Positions 45,490 through 57,337 are shown, counted from the first letter of the stretch. The stretch: 64,000 bases of DNA from Hymenopus coronatus (GCA_030762935.1 CM060900.1:403953632-404017631); one strand, 5' to 3'. Made by a program: numbers and translations. Notes: generated by a model not told the origin, from the letters alone.

Positions 45490-46175
45490 TATTGTCCATC
45501 AATTATGACCATGTGATGAAGCCCACGTACAGTTCTGTAACTGGATGTTACAAAATATTGCTGGTGGTACTGTTGACCCATATTTAATAACTTTTTCGGA
45601 TGAGGCATGGTTTCATTTGACTGGCCATGTTGCTTCACAAAACAATAGGTATTGGTGTACTGAAAATCCACACTTAATTCACGAGGTTCCTTTACATGAT
45701 GAAAAAATTGGTGTATGGTGTGCTGTAATAGCAGAATGGATAATTGGCCCCATATTTTACAATGATATGGTAAATTCCGATAGGTACCGCAGAAATATTC
45801 TCGCACCATTTTTTGCAATGTTGACAGATGAGAGGGAATATGGCTATTTTCAACAAGATTCTGCCACAGCTCATATTGCAGAGGCTTCCTTGGAAGACAT
45901 CAAAGAATGTTTTTTATGACAGAATAATCTCTAAAGGGTTATGGCAGGCTCGATCGCCAGATCTTACTGTGTGCGGCTTTCATCCATGGGGAACTCTCAA
46001 AAATAGAGTTTATAGGAATAATCCTCGCAACATAAACGATCTTAAAAACAATGTAAGAACACAAATTAGGGAAATTAATCAACAAGAACACTGATGCGTG
46101 TGAATGGTAATTTCATCAGAAGATGCCAAGAATGTCTATCTGCCAAAGGACACCACTTTCAACACCAACTGTGAA
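45490..46175 (+). pseudogene. Mariner-like transposase
   Basis: C-terminal two thirds of a mariner/Tc1 superfamily transposase. The frame 45545-45919 reads LITFSDEAWFHLTGHV (first catalytic Asp), NRYWCTENPHLIHE, HDEKIGVWCAVIAEWIIGP and YGYFQQDSATAHIAEA (second Asp). A frameshift near 45905 leads to LWQARSPDLTVCGFHPWGTL (third Asp), about 33 residues later, as in mariner D-D34D enzymes. The C-terminus continues to FIRRCQECLSAKGHHFQHQL at about 46170. The N-terminal HTH domain is missing. A smaller relative lies at 61800-62030. Confidence 0.85.
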
Positions 46176-46179
46176 AAAG

Positions 46180-47580
46180 GATAGTACTGCTAAATAAAAT
46201 GTAATTATGTTTGTTCAATAGGTAATCAATATATCGTAATCATCATCATAAAATCAGTTAATACATATCAGTATCAATAATGAGAATAATAAACAGATAT
46301 ACAGAATATAGCGCGTGAACATGCATTGCAACTACTGGCCAGAGAGCTGAGGGACCGCTCTGTATATCATTGTGCCTACAAAATGAGATATTGTCTTGAT
46401 ATGATCTTTGAAAACAAATTAAGGTTTAGCTTGTGTAGATGTTTGAATAAAGCTGGTCATGAGCTACTGCATAAAATTGCACCTTTGAACATGTGTAAGT
46501 GAAGAAGAGTGCACATAGCAAGGTTTGACCTATTTTACTGCAATATTTTACATACACAGCTGAAGTTGCATGTTGCCGTGTTACTAACTACATGTTAGTA
46601 AATCATGGTTAGAATTAATAGACAGTCATTCAGTAATTCATTCTTAAACATGGAAAGCAGAGGTAAACAGAGATGCTGACCCTTAAATTTTAAGCCAATG
46701 AAAATGTTATCACTGAAAGGTATAAGCTAACAAAGGAAATTATGTCTTTGTCTGGCACTTCATCTCATATCAGCAGGAAGCACTTCAGTTGTAATTGATA
46801 CAATTCGAATTAAGCATGCATTTCACTAGTTTTGTTTTATCCTCACTTCACTGATGGGTTCATTTTCTAGATTATATGGTAGATATTTTCTAAATTTGAT
46901 TTTTTAGACTTTGTCAATGTATGCAGTTGGAAAATACTCCTAATAAAGGGGCAATAATGAATATAATGTAGGGAAATACTTCAAAGAGCATAATGAAGTT
47001 TCTGGTGCTAAAACATACTATGTAGGAATGAAAGTGTTGTATTAGATATGAAGTTAACATGGTAGAAAATATTTCAGTGCATACATAATCACTCAATGCT
47101 TTTGATAACCAATTCAGTGAAAAGTGCTATCTTTAGTAGACTTTTCTTTAATCTTGCAGATGGCGCTATACCACCATTGGAAAACACTTCTGATCTAAAG
47201 CTAAAATAAACCCAATAAAGAAACACATTTCAACAAAACATAGAAACATTCTTTCTTCTAAAGGCACGATATTGTGACTACACCCTGTGGCCATAATTGC
47301 CGAACATGTGTGCATGTTTTGCTCTGTAAGTCACCGCTGATTATTAGCATCTATTTACACCGAGTTAGTGGACACCTGTGCTGTGGCAAGTCCTTTTGGT
47401 TGTTACACCCATGCAAGTGGACACGTGTTTCTCAGAAGGTTCTTTGACATTAAAGCTGTGCATTGTTACCCTGAGTGAGTTTTGTGAACACTTGCAGTAC
47501 TGCACATGTGATGGCTGCTGGAAAATTCCAGTCATGTGACCAATAGATATAAAACGGGGGCAACAAGCTTGGTGTGCAAC
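46180..47580. other. Unassigned AT-rich sequence
   Basis: I see no gene, terminal repeat or recognised element. Small ORFs here have no similarity that I can name. Confidence 0.3.
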
Positions 47581-47584
47581 TATA

Positions 47585-47790
47585 GAGTGATATCTAATAA
47601 AAAGAAGTATTTTTAGACAGTGGAGCGCCATAATCTAAATGGGAAAACATCTTTATCCTAAAGAAGAAGATTCTCTTATGAATTTCGAGGTCCCTACCAT
47701 TGATGATGTCAACCTGTTTAAAAGAGTAGAGGGTAGCACAACACCAGGCTGCACATAACCACCTGGTGTATGTAGCATCAGTCAAACCCC
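47585..47790 (+). mobile_element. Penelope-like fragment of the PLE1 family with inverted tail
   Basis: 47636-47790 matches the 3' coding end of PLE1 (GGGAAAACATCTTTATCC, ATGAATTTCGAGGTCCC, ACACCAGGCTGCACA). Immediately left, 47585-47635 is the reverse complement of the PLE1 tail (7576-7617), so tail and body face opposite ways. The right end stops abruptly at the Gypsy sequence near 47791. Confidence 0.75.
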
Positions 47791-48239
47791 AGGGAAACTG
47801 GTTTTGGACCACTGAATGGATGTGTTGTGAGGGCATTGTTGCCTTGCCAGAAGCAAGTGCCTGTGAGGCTGTTGAACCCATCAGATACCGATCTGGATAT
47901 CCAGGCCAAAACACAATTAGGGAAGTACAAACCAGCTTTAAGAGAATTGACATACAAGGGATCCAAGAAGCAGGCAGCATTGCAGGACCTTGAGCCACAG
48001 CTGGAAAACTTGCTGAAGAGGGTGACTAATAATCTAACCACAACACAACTGAGGGTCTGGTGTATTATACTTGGATGATGTCAGTGTGTCTTCAGCCAAG
48101 GGAATGGCAATAACAGCTGCACTGAATGAGTACTCCATTGTACTGACACCCCACCTATTCTGCAAACACCAAGACTAATTTCTCTAACAAAGCATGCAAA
48201 GGTACAAGAAATTTTGCAGGAAATGTGATCCAGCGCAAT

Positions 48240-49770
48240 TATTGAAGAATCTGCAAGCCTTGATGCTCTCCATTACTCTTGGTGTCAAACAACAGGAAGC
48301 TACACTTCTGCATGGACTATAGGATGCTGAATGTTATCACCCAAAAGGATGTTTTCCCTTACCCTGGATTGACAACATCCTAGACATTTTACTGGTACCC
48401 AGTGGTACTCAACATTGGACTTGAAATCAGGATATTGGTAAGTGGCACTAGTCCCAGAGACAGGAAGAAGACCACATTCTTCACAATGGTTATGCCACTC
48501 AGACTCTACAAAAAGTCAGTCCCCTTCCAAAACCCCATGGAATCAGTGATGAGGAGGCTGCCTTACAGCGCCTGCCTGCTATGTCTAGACAATATCATTG
48601 TTATTGGCAACAGCTTTGAAACCATCTCAAGTACCTGAACAAGATATATCAGAGGCTGCAGCCAGTTAACCTGAAGCTGAATGCAAAGTTGTCCCAGCTC
48701 TTCTGCAAGATGGTGAACTACTTGGGCCACATAGTTTCACCACCTGGGGTGGCCACGAGCCAGAGAGGCTCACGCTGTGAGAGATTGGCTTTGCCCGAAA
48801 GGTAAACAAGAATTTTGAAGTTCTTTGAGTTTATGCAGCTACTATCACCGGTTCATGAAAGGTTTCTCAACTTTATGAAATCTCTCACTGACTGACAGTG
48901 GATCACGGGCCTTACGTATGGACAGAAGAGGTTGAGGACATACAACAGGTGCTCAAGTCAGCACTCTGTAGTGCATCTATCTTAGGCAGTGCATCTCTAC
49001 AAACAGGTAGAGATTTTATAGTGGACACCGATGTCAACAATAGCACTATTGGAAAAAAATACTTTGTTTATGATGCTGTAAATTGTCCTGATATATCAGA
49101 GCTGCCAGTGTGTCACAATTTTATCCTGCAAGGGCTCTTTTACATGCCAGTAGATCTACTGTCATGGGGCTGCCACTTTTAAGCATATTTAAAAACCATT
49201 AGTCTGGGCCCAGATTGAATACACAACCTTGGTATTAGAAGACCAGCACCTATCCAACTATACAGCAATTAGAGCACCAACTTTCAAGTCAAATCGGATG
49301 AGGGAAGAACTGCAGCAACTTGGAGTGCACAAGATGCACATAACCTGCCCTTAGATGGCATGTTTGAGCTATATATAAAGACTCTAGAAAAATACTTGAA
49401 GGTCATAACTGATTACAAGAGAAACTGTGATGTTAGTGTGCCACTTTTCTTGCTGGCCTACACTCCTTCAACGCATGACACCACAAGGAGACAACCATGT
49501 TGCTTTTTACAGGGAGCTGCACCTACCGTGGGAGTCCTTCTGGGACAAAACAGCCAACAATTGACTATGTGGAGAACCTCATAGATCAACTACATGGTAT
49601 ACATGAGATGGCCCATCAACATATCATGTAGCAGGCAGACGGATGAAAACCCATTATGAGCAGCAGGCCAACAGCAGAGGTTTCTAGCAGGATGATCTGG
49701 TACCTTGTGGTAAAGATGATTAGTGATGTAGTCTACTGTATCCAGAGAGTACCCAGAGGGAAGAGGCTGG
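48240..49770 (+). pseudogene. Gypsy reverse transcriptase, RNase H and integrase remnant
   Basis: RT blocks in shifting frames: IEESASLDALHYSW near 48245, FPLPWIDNILDILL near 48355, WYSTLDLKSGYW-like sequence near 48405, RRLPYSACLLCLDNIIVIGN (48549-48608). The catalytic YxDD is CLDN, so the second Asp is lost. RNase H starts DFIVDTDVNNSTIGKKYF near 49012 with its first Asp. The integrase end is DGMFELYIKTLEKYLKVI near 49352 and LFLLAYTPSTHDTTR. The GPY/F region at 49695-49780 reads LVVKMISDVVYCIQRVPRGK. Confidence 0.78.
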
Positions 49771-49840
49771 TGGTATACTTAAATCTTCTAGTTTGCTATG
49801 ACAGTGCTGGTCAGAACCTCAGCCCTGAGGAGGGAGGCAG

Positions 49841-50274
49841 TGTGACATGTTCAAATTCACATGTTGGTTGTACCACCTGCCTTGCCTCCTGAATTTTTGC
49901 AGGTGTGAACAACATGCAACAAGAGTACAAGTGTAGACACTAGTACTATTGGAAAGGTGAACATATGCACAAGCAGCTGCTTTACATAGCTCCCTGGATA
50001 TTTGCAGGTGTCTAACACAAACATGTGCAATAATGGCCCAATAAAGAAAAACAAAAACTGTTTTTATGTGCCTTCCCTTCAAATCTGGAAAGTTTTTGAT
50101 ACATATGTAGGGACTATATAAGGTGAGCTGCCGAGCCTGAGTCAGGTCAGCTTTAATAGAGGCTTCAAAGAGTGCAGTTGCATTACAGAGAAAGCCAAAG
50201 CACACAGCTGAGTGTACAAGTGCCAAGTCAATGAGAAATAAAATTCTGAAGAGGGTGTTAATACCTCAACGTAA
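49841..50274 (+). repeat. 3' LTR of the Gypsy remnant
   Basis: Starts TGTGACATGTTC directly after the purine tract GGAGGGAGGCAG. It contains a TATA box GGACTATATAAGGTGA at 50111-50126 and AATAAA near 50235. The end near 50274 is approximate. Confidence 0.7.
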
Positions 50275-50289
50275 CTGAGCAAAAGGAGA

Positions 50290-50540
50290 GGAAAGTATTC
50301 CTAAAGACTTGTTCACATAAAGCTGGAATACCTTCAGGAAGTAGGTTACATGTCATCAAGTTACACAGAATGTAATTGAATGTAAAATTACAGAATGAAT
50401 GTAAACCAAATGCTAATGAGTATTCCAATGAATGTAAACCAAATGCTAATGAGTATTCCCAAAGACTTTTTACATAAAAAAGGAAATCTTCAGAAAGCAG
50501 GTAATACGTGATCAAGTTACACAGAATGAAAAACAAATTA
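50290..50540. repeat. Local tandem duplication
   Basis: A 33-bp unit beginning AATGAATGTAAACC is repeated exactly at 50394-50426 and 50427-50459. A longer unit (ATTCCTAAAGACTTG ... ATCAAGTTACACAGAATG), 50299-50371 and 50454-50528, is repeated with differences on both sides of it. Confidence 0.8.
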
Positions 50541-50840
50541 TGAAAAAATCTTGTCTCAGGATATTGGGGGAGATATTTATGTCAGTGGCATATGGACAAA
50601 AAGCTAGTACAATAATCATTAATCCAGACCAATTGGGGCTTAATTTTGCTCTGATAATCAAAAGTCCAGATTAAGTGAAATAAACATCACAGAGAAAAAT
50701 TGTGAATGAAATTAGAGTACTGTATAACTTTATTAGAATGTAAGATACAATAGGTCCACCTGATTTTAGTTACACATTCTTTATTTGTTTGGTTTGACGA
50801 AACTATCATTTTTTCTTTAGTGGCCTATCACACATCTCTT

Positions 50841-52330
50841 TCACATATGATGATGGTATGCAGAAATCTGTTTATTGTCAGTTTTCTCAACAAAGTCTAT
50901 TACACAATTCAGATGCTGCTTAACCTCTCTCAATTTCGCTTTTGACTTTCCAAAATCCACATCCTCAGCCTCAGATTTGCTACTAGTGTCCCTTGCATTG
51001 CTTACACTTTCCACCAATTTGTCAGTCATGATGTGATAGCTCATCTTCATCTCCATCAAGCCAGTCTTCGATCTCATCTACTGTGACAGCTTTCTCACCA
51101 CCTGCAACCAGCGTTTGGTGAGTCATTTAATTCAATTGCATTGGTGTCTAATTCATCACGGTCATTATACAAAAGTTTCTTCCATGCATTAGTCAATATA
51201 GAGTTCAAAATGCTGTCCACTGCACTTACAAAATTGAAAACCATGGATCTGAAATCATACAATTTTATATTCTGGAGTGTTTTTTCCACCCATTTATCTT
51301 CGCCGTTCAGAGGCTCTTCAAATTCGAAAACTTCAAGCAGGAATTTCTTTGCAGTGTAGATAATGCCTTGGTCCATCGGCTGTATCAAGAAAGTTGTGTT
51401 ATGTGGCAAGAACACACATTTGATCTTACCATCAGCCTACAGTTTCTTTGCAGCTGGATGTGCAGGTGCATTATCTAATAGGATTATGGCTTTCACATCA
51501 TTTTGGTTTTTATTTTCTTGGTGTCTTATTATTGCAGGTACAACATGGTTGCAAAACCCATCATGGGTGATGTCTGCTGTAAACCACACATTTTCTCAAT
51601 TGTAGTAATAAACAGGCAATGTGGGTATTACATTCTTAATAGACCTTAGTTGTTTACTTTTACCTACGACAACTGGCTTTAAATTATGGCTTCCATCTGC
51701 ATTAGCACATAATAATGCAGAAATACATTCTTTGCAAATTTTTGGTCCAGATGTACTTTTTAAGGATTTGGAGGCTTGCGTGTTCTAAGGCAAGGCACAC
51801 CAAAATAGACCTATCTCGTTAACGTTATAAACTTGAGACAAATCTAACTTTTCTTCTTGAATGACAGATTTTAGTTTTTCCCTAAAATGGGTCAATAACT
51901 GACATATCGGCACTTAAGCTCTCTCCACACATTTTTTTTGTCCACTATGTTATGACGATTGTGGAATCTGTATAACCAGCCCAAACTAGCCAAAAATCCA
52001 TTGATACCAAGTTGTTTCACAAGATGTTTCGCAGCAGGTTGAATTTAAACACCCCTCATTGCAATTCAGCTTGCACTAAATTGTCTGTACCACTTGTGTG
52101 GAGCATCTTCTAATTTTAGTTTAGCCAGCTGCTGCATTTGTTTGACCCAACAATCTTCTTCATTTACATCACATTTAAACAAAAATGATAAGAGTTCACC
52201 CCTGTACACCCATAGACATAAAAATGAGGCATCCCCAGATTCCATGTATCGACCAAAGAGCTTTGTGTATCTTTGTAAAAGCTGTGTTCACAATGCACAC
52301 AAAAAACTGTACAATGGTATATGACTGAAA
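50841..52330 (-). pseudogene. Tigger/pogo-like transposase
   Basis: Pogo-group transposase (related to Jerky/Tigger and CENP-B) on the minus strand. The DDE part (51850-51100) reads LDLSQVYNVNEIGLFWCALP, where the family has D-E-T-G and here the first catalytic Asp is Asn. Then GPKICKECISALLCANADGS, LPVYYYNENVWFTADI, KAIILLDNAPAHPAAKKL (second Asp) and NTTFLIQPMDQGIIYTAKKF (third Asp). The C-terminus is acidic (50841-51077). Upstream pieces of the helix-turn-helix DNA-binding region near 51900-52080 are broken by stops. The 106-aa frame at 51095-51415 is intact; the enzyme is not. Confidence 0.85.
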
Positions 52331-52380
52331 GCATAATGCTTAACTTATGAGTACTGAAAACAGGTCACAAAACAATGTTC

Positions 52381-52460
52381 TGGTGGCCGAGAGGTTAAGA
52401 AGGTTTTGCCTTCACTCATAAGTTCCTATGTTCAAATCTTATACTGCCTGTCATTTTTGT
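52381..52460 (+). repeat. tRNA-like (SINE or tRNA pseudogene) sequence
   Basis: GGTGGCCGAGAGGTTAAG resembles box A of Leu/Ser tRNAs, and TGTTCAAATCTTA about 40 bases on resembles box B. The stems do not form a proper tRNA, so this is a decayed copy or SINE head. Confidence 0.35.
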
Positions 52461-52754
52461 TGTTGTTAATTTTATGACTAGATATGTAGAATATAATATT
52501 GCATTAATATAACTTTGGCATTTGTAGTCATGGGCCTAACTATGCACATAAAAACATAGTTCTATTAACTCTTGTGTTAAATAGCTAAAAAAAATGTATA
52601 AATAAACTATTATCTTCTAAAACTAAAACATTTGAAGCTATGGGTCTATCTATGCACACAAAAACAATTCTATTACCACTCATGTTAAATAACTAAAAAA
52701 ATGTGTACACTATTATCTTCTACAACTAAAACACAAAAATAAACATAATCAATA

Positions 52755-53420
52755 TCGGGTGTATGAACCCACAGCCTGTATAACTGCCCTCAATCTTTGT
52801 GTCATAGACAAAACTAAATGCCTGCAGTAATGTGAATGAGAAGCTACAAGCTCCCAGGCTTCTTGAGTCTGTGCCTAGAAGCCATCTTTTGTCTTTCACC
52901 CATCTACAGTAAATTGGAGCGCAGCTCCCTTTCTACCTCAACCCACACATTCTACCACACTGATATCCTGCCTCCCTGAAAACCAATTTGAAACCTTTTG
53001 AGATTTGTGGACAGGAGGACTATCCTGTACAAATTCAACAATTTCATTAGTACATCTCATCCTCACAGGAATCAAAATATTATCAAGTATTACAGTGCAC
53101 TACACACCGTTCAGTACATTATCAACCTGCCACAGCACACCTAGACCATCCCTTGATATCCAGCCACAATACAGACAGTCGATCATGATGGAATATTGTG
53201 AAGCCAAGTATTTTGCATCATACTCATAGATTGGATGATAGACAATCACCTTTACGTTATCTGTGGAAGAAAATGTAACCTCGTCTGAGAATATCATGCT
53301 ATTCCAGTTGCAAATGGCATTTTCTTGTTGGATCACTTTGTGAAGGGTGCGTTGAGTATTATATTTAAAAAACAAAAAAACAAAGATCCTACATCCCAAA
53401 AAATCAAATTTGCCCAAAAA
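52755..53420 (-). pseudogene. Tc1-like transposase fragment
   Basis: The minus-strand frame 53417-53100 reads CNWNSMIFSDEVTFSSTDN (first catalytic Asp), KVIVYHPIYEYDAKYLASQY and WISRDGLGVLWQVDNVLNGV. The next frame has TNEIVEFVQDSPPVHKS (second Asp). The NPIE block with the third residue is lost. The end, AQTQEAWELVASH and LRAVIQAVG.YTRY, is typical of one Tc1 branch in arthropods. Terminal repeats not found. Confidence 0.75.
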
Positions 53421-53501
53421 TGGATTCCTAAAAATGTTTTAAAACATTGGTTTTCTTAACAATACTTTTAGAACTTTTTCATGCCACATATATTCCTTTT
53501 T

Positions 53502-53513
53502 TTTTTTTTTTTT

Positions 53514-53546
<33 letters not shown>
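53502..53546. repeat. Poly-T and (GA)n simple repeat
   Basis: About 17 T followed by 14 GA units. Confidence 0.95.
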
Positions 53547-53548
<2 letters not shown>

Positions 53549-53859
53549 TAATTGTGCCTGATGCATTTGCATACCATTCTGCGCACCACATGTTTTCGTG
53601 TGCAGTATATTGCTGTTCGGTGGAATAAATCCTTAAAGAAGCATCATAATCACTATCATATTAAACTGAACCAAGTCATATATGAAACAGGTGAGTTTAA
53701 AATAAATAGCCACTATGTGTTGATTTAACATCATTAAGAGAAGGAAAAAAACTGTTTGCTACATGCGAGAAGTGAACCTGCAACCCTAGGCAGAGGAGTA
53801 ACCTACATTTTGCCACATGCTACAGTGAACACACATGGAATGTGGCAAGCTTAGGAAAT

Positions 53860-54135
53860 GGGAAAAAAAAAAAAAAAAAAAAAAGGCCTGTTATTTATGG
53901 ACGCTCTTTAACTGCTTTGGTTCTCAGCGTCCTATTCTATATTGGGCGTGAAAGATCACTTAATTTTGCTCAGAGGCCTCTCTTATCAAGCTTGAGGTTC
54001 TTTTACATGCCGTAAATCTACGACACGGGACCCACAGCATTACTTCCCTTCCGAAGGAAGCCATGCTAAGGATTTTTACACCCGAAAAAATCCATCGTCC
54101 TCCGCTGGGTTTGAACCTGCAACCTTGGGTATATG
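53860..54135 (-). repeat. SINE-like repeat with box B
   Basis: On the minus strand it opens near 54130 with GCAGGTTCAAACCCAGCGG (box B-like). It continues through TTCGGAAGGGAAGTAATGCT and TGTCGTAGATTTACGGCATG, and ends ATAAATAACAGGCC before a homopolymer (poly-A on the plus strand at 53864-53884). Box A is not clear. I judge it a tRNA-derived SINE fragment by its organisation only. Confidence 0.5.
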
Positions 54136-54139
54136 AAGT

Positions 54140-54530
54140 TAGGCAAGCTTAGTAATGCCATACAATACAAACTGTATCATGTTTTGTGTTGTTAATAGTT
54201 TTAGTTAATATTGATTGTTTGTTGCTGAAGAAGCTTTGGAATTTGTGACAATTTGTTGTTGATGCTACGCAACTGTTTCATAGATGGTGTACACAAGGCA
54301 CTGTGCCATGTAGAACTTAAAACAAATTTGGCGTTCCAGACATGAGTCATTTTTTTTGGCAACAGGTGTACATAGCTGGTAGAAAAAGTAAATAATATCT
54401 CCCTCTCTCTCTCTCACCCACATCCACGCAAACACACACACTACATAGTTACTTTCCTGGAGTTGCTGAATATGGTATCATATACATTTAACACCCTGGT
54501 TATGCATATGTACCTTCCCCTCTAATTGTA
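54140..54530. other. Unassigned sequence
   Basis: No gene recognised; short (CT)n and (CA)n tracts near 54400-54440. Confidence 0.3.
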
Positions 54531-55088
54531 CATTTTTATACCCCACTTATTTATCTTTTTTATAACTTACCTCGCCAGTATTACTATTCAGATCCTCTCT
54601 TTCTTTGGCTATTTTCCTCCCCAATTTCTCTCTTACTTTCCCTATATAATTATCTAGTTTCAGAAATTCTTTTTTATTGTTTCTAAAATGGTTTTAAGTA
54701 CACTATCTTTGGCAGTAACTTTTGCCAGTTTTTTTATTCCATATTTTTTCTCTCCACATTTTAGTTTCTTTACACTCAATTATACAGTGTAAATTTGTAT
54801 TGACATTGCCACATAGTGGGCATAGATCTTTATCAACTTTTAGAACATTTAGTAACATTGTTCCTGTTCTTGCCCATGCTAGACCCTGTCTTTCCATTTT
54901 TCCACAGACATCATGTATTTTTCTCTTAGCCATACTTTCTAACATTTCTATATAATATTAAAGTACTCTTATCCCTTAAGCTACCAATTATTTCATGTTT
55001 CCCTATACCATCTATCCTTGCTTTCACTTTATTCCATAACTGTTTCATCCCTATTCTCTGTTGTTTGTCTTAACTCCCCCAATCAAAC

Positions 55089-55100
55089 TTCTCTTACAAT
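55089..55100. repeat. Target-site duplication of PLE3, left copy
   Basis: TTCTCTTACAAT, repeated exactly at 57558-57569. It lies within the LINE G coding sequence. Confidence 0.88.
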
Positions 55101-55212
55101 TCAAAACTTGCAAATATGCACAGAAGCTTGTGACAGTGATGTGATTAAATAAAAAATAAAAGAATTTGAGTCGGTCTTTGTAACACAAACATCACTTATT
55201 TTTACTTACTGG

Positions 55213-55253
55213 GGACCGGTTTCAGGTAACACTTGTTTCCATTTTCAACCCTT
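55213..55253 (-). ncRNA. Hammerhead-ribozyme-like motif, main copy of PLE3 (U3-A8 core)
   Basis: On the minus strand: stem I GGG/CCC, core TTGAAAA, stem II GG-AAC/GTT-CC with loop AAGT, core GAAA, stem III ACCGGT, predicted cleavage after C. C3 and G8 are replaced by U and A, as in PLE5. One T-T opposition sits at the base of stem II. Confidence 0.5.
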
Positions 55254-55349
55254 AATTCTGACTAAATCTTTCTTCGTTGGCGTCAATGATGGGGGTGGTG
55301 GTGTATTAATTGTGGAGGCATCTGTTGCTGGATCTGTGAACTTCCAGAG

Positions 55350-56018
55350 GTTGCTGTTTGGTGGCAAATCAAAATTCATGATATGGCTCTTTTTCTTCAT
55401 GATGTAGATCTTCTCCCAGACATGTAATTCTGTGGGTTTATAAGCTGGTTTTAACAGTTTTATATTCAGTGTGATTTTGTGTCCTGATGTTAAAAAATAT
55501 GGGCAACTGCTGATTTTTCTATTTGTTTGTATTTTAGGTTTCTCATGTGTTCCTTTAATCTGGTCTCCAAACTTCTCTTTGTCCTTCTAACATACACCAG
55601 ATTACAATCTGAGCATTTAATTTCATAAATTCCCAGTTTTTTGTTTGCAGGGATAGGATCTTTTAAATTTCTGCACAGCAGTTTCTGAATGCTGTAGTTG
55701 TTTTTTGGAGCTAAGGTGATGTTATAATTCCTGAATATTTTCTGAAGTTTGTTGTGTGTCCAAGGATGATCGGTGAATTTTCTGAACTGAGGTTGGTCAC
55801 TGAGGTTCTGTAGGGTGGTTGTGTGTGTTATGCAGTTCAGTTTTTGGTATTCATGTATTCTCTTGTCTACTGCACTTTTTGGAAGCCGTTGTTGGTAGCT
55901 GTTTGGAGTACCTGTTGATATCCTTTTTGGTATTCATTATTCTCCATGGGAATGTGTACTAACCTATACGTTAAACTGTTCAGGACTGCATATTTGTATA
56001 TTGTGGGGTTGTAGCTAT
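55350..56018 (-). pseudogene. PLE3 GIY-YIG endonuclease, main copy
   Basis: The minus-strand reading parallels the better preserved inverted copy at 56759-57337. Visible pieces are NNEYQKGYQQVLQTATNNGF, QPQFRKFTDHPWTHNKL-like linker, GIYEIKCSDCNLVYVRRTKR and AVAHIF-like sequence near 55500, then ELHVWEKIYIMKKKSH near 55400. YIG reads YVR here, so the second motif is damaged. Frameshifts occur near 55880 and 55500. Confidence 0.75.
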
Positions 56019-56053
56019 CAAATTTTATGTGGTTATCTGTATTGGTGGATTTT

Positions 56054-56665
56054 CTAGGTATTCCAAATATCAGGTTGTTTTTCTGTTCTTATTATTCTGA
56101 TGTCAAGTAATGGTAGGACACCTTCCTGTTCGGTCTCAATAGTGAACTGAATGGACTTGTTTTGTAAGTTAAGAAGTTTGAGTGCATCGTTTGCGAGTTT
56201 TTCTGGAACTATGGCAATGATGTCATCTATATACCTATACCATTTTTTGTATATATGTGGGAATGCCTCAGTGATGTGCATTTCAAAATTACTCATGTAT
56301 AGGTCGGCTAGGAATGGTGATAGAAGATTCCCCATTGCTAGTCCTGTTGTTTGTTGGTAGCATTTATTCTTGAATGTGAAGTAGTTCTGTTTTACACATA
56401 AATTGGTTAACTGGACAAGATCTTCTATTTCTTCTGTTGGTATGTTTATGCTTTGTAGCCAGGTTTTCAGAGGTTTTTGGAGTTCGTCTATGGGTTTGCT
56501 GAGGATTAGGGAGGTGACATCAAAGGATACTATCTTATCTTTAGGTGAAACACTGAAATCTTTCAGGTGATTAATCCAACGAATTTGATACACTTTTACT
56601 ATTGAATTTTGGGAAGGAGTTGAATTTTTGTGTGAGCCATTTGGAGAGTTTATATGTGGGTGCAT
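56054..56665 (-). pseudogene. PLE3 reverse transcriptase, 5'-truncated
   Basis: A 203-codon open frame: SPKDKIVSFDVTSLILSKPI (block A with Asp), CYQQTTGLAMGNLLSPFLAD (block B; the usual G-S-P is N-L-L-S-P), KKWYRYIDDIIAIVPEKL (catalytic YIDD), NKSIQFTIETEQEGVLPLLD (block D region). It ends in a frameshift near 56054 just before the linker. RT catalytic residues are all present, but the N-terminal third is missing; the frame begins at the junction with the inverted arm. Confidence 0.88.
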
Positions 56666-56758
56666 TGATATTATCTATTAAGGGATAGCTACAACCCTAC
56701 AACACACAATATGCAGTCCTGAACAGTTTAACATATAGATAGATTAGTACACATTCCC

Positions 56759-57337
56759 ATGGAGAAGAATGAATACCAAAAAGAATACCAACAGATACTC
56801 CAAACAGCTACCAACAACGGTTTCCAAAAAAGTGCAGTAGACAAGAGAATACATGAATACCAAAAACTGAACCGCATAACACACACAACCACCCTACAGA
56901 GCCTCAGTGACCAACCTCAATTCAGAAAATTCACCTATCATCCTTGGACACACAACAAACTTCAGAAAATATTCAGGAATTATAACATCACCTTAGCTCC
57001 AAAAAACAACCACAGCATTCAGAAACTGCTGTGCAGAAATTTAAACGCTCCTGTCCCTGCAAACAAAAAACCGGGAATTTATGAAATTAAATGCTCGGAC
57101 TGTAATCTGGTGTATATTGGAAGGACAAAGAGAAGTTTGGAGACCAGATTAAAGGAACACACAAAAAACCTAAAATACAAACAAATAGAAAAATCAGCAG
57201 TTGCCTATCATTTTTGGACATCAGGACACGAAATCACACCGAATATAAAACTGTTAAAACCAGCTTATAAACTCACAAAATTAGATATCTGGGAGAAGAT
57301 CTACATCATGAAGAAAAAGAGCCATCATGAATTTTGA
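56759..57337 (+). pseudogene. GIY-YIG endonuclease, inverted copy of PLE3 (open frame)
   Basis: A 192-codon open frame lacking RT: YQKEYQQILQTATNNGF, FRKFTYHPWTHNKLQKIF, NKKPGIYEIKCSDCNLVYIG (both GIY and YIG blocks), SLETRLKEHTKNLKY (catalytic Arg, and His), EKSAVAYHFWTSGHEI and LDIWEKIYIMKKKSHHEF. The CX2C in CSDC is retained. The nuclease domain looks intact even though the element is a truncated duplicate. Start codon at 56759 is fortuitous. Confidence 0.88.

Larger units (their letters stand above)
47791..50274 (+). mobile_element. Gypsy (Ty3) LTR retrotransposon, pol remnant with 3' LTR
   Basis: Plus-strand, heavily frameshifted pol followed by a 3' LTR. The order is protease-RT linker, RT, RNase H, integrase end, polypurine tract GAGGAGGGAGGCAG, LTR (49841 to about 50274). 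The 5' LTR and Gag are missing. It is related to the deleted Gypsy at 11-13 kb and the stub at 29.6 kb, as their LTRs begin alike (TGTGACATGT). Confidence 0.8.

Noticed and set aside
47594..48078. Open frames on both strands of 75-134 codons
   Set aside because: They span the junction of the Penelope-like fragment and Gypsy sequence; the recognised proteins read in other frames.
52381..52460. Functional tRNA gene
   Set aside because: Box A- and B-like sequences are present, but the acceptor and anticodon stems do not pair.
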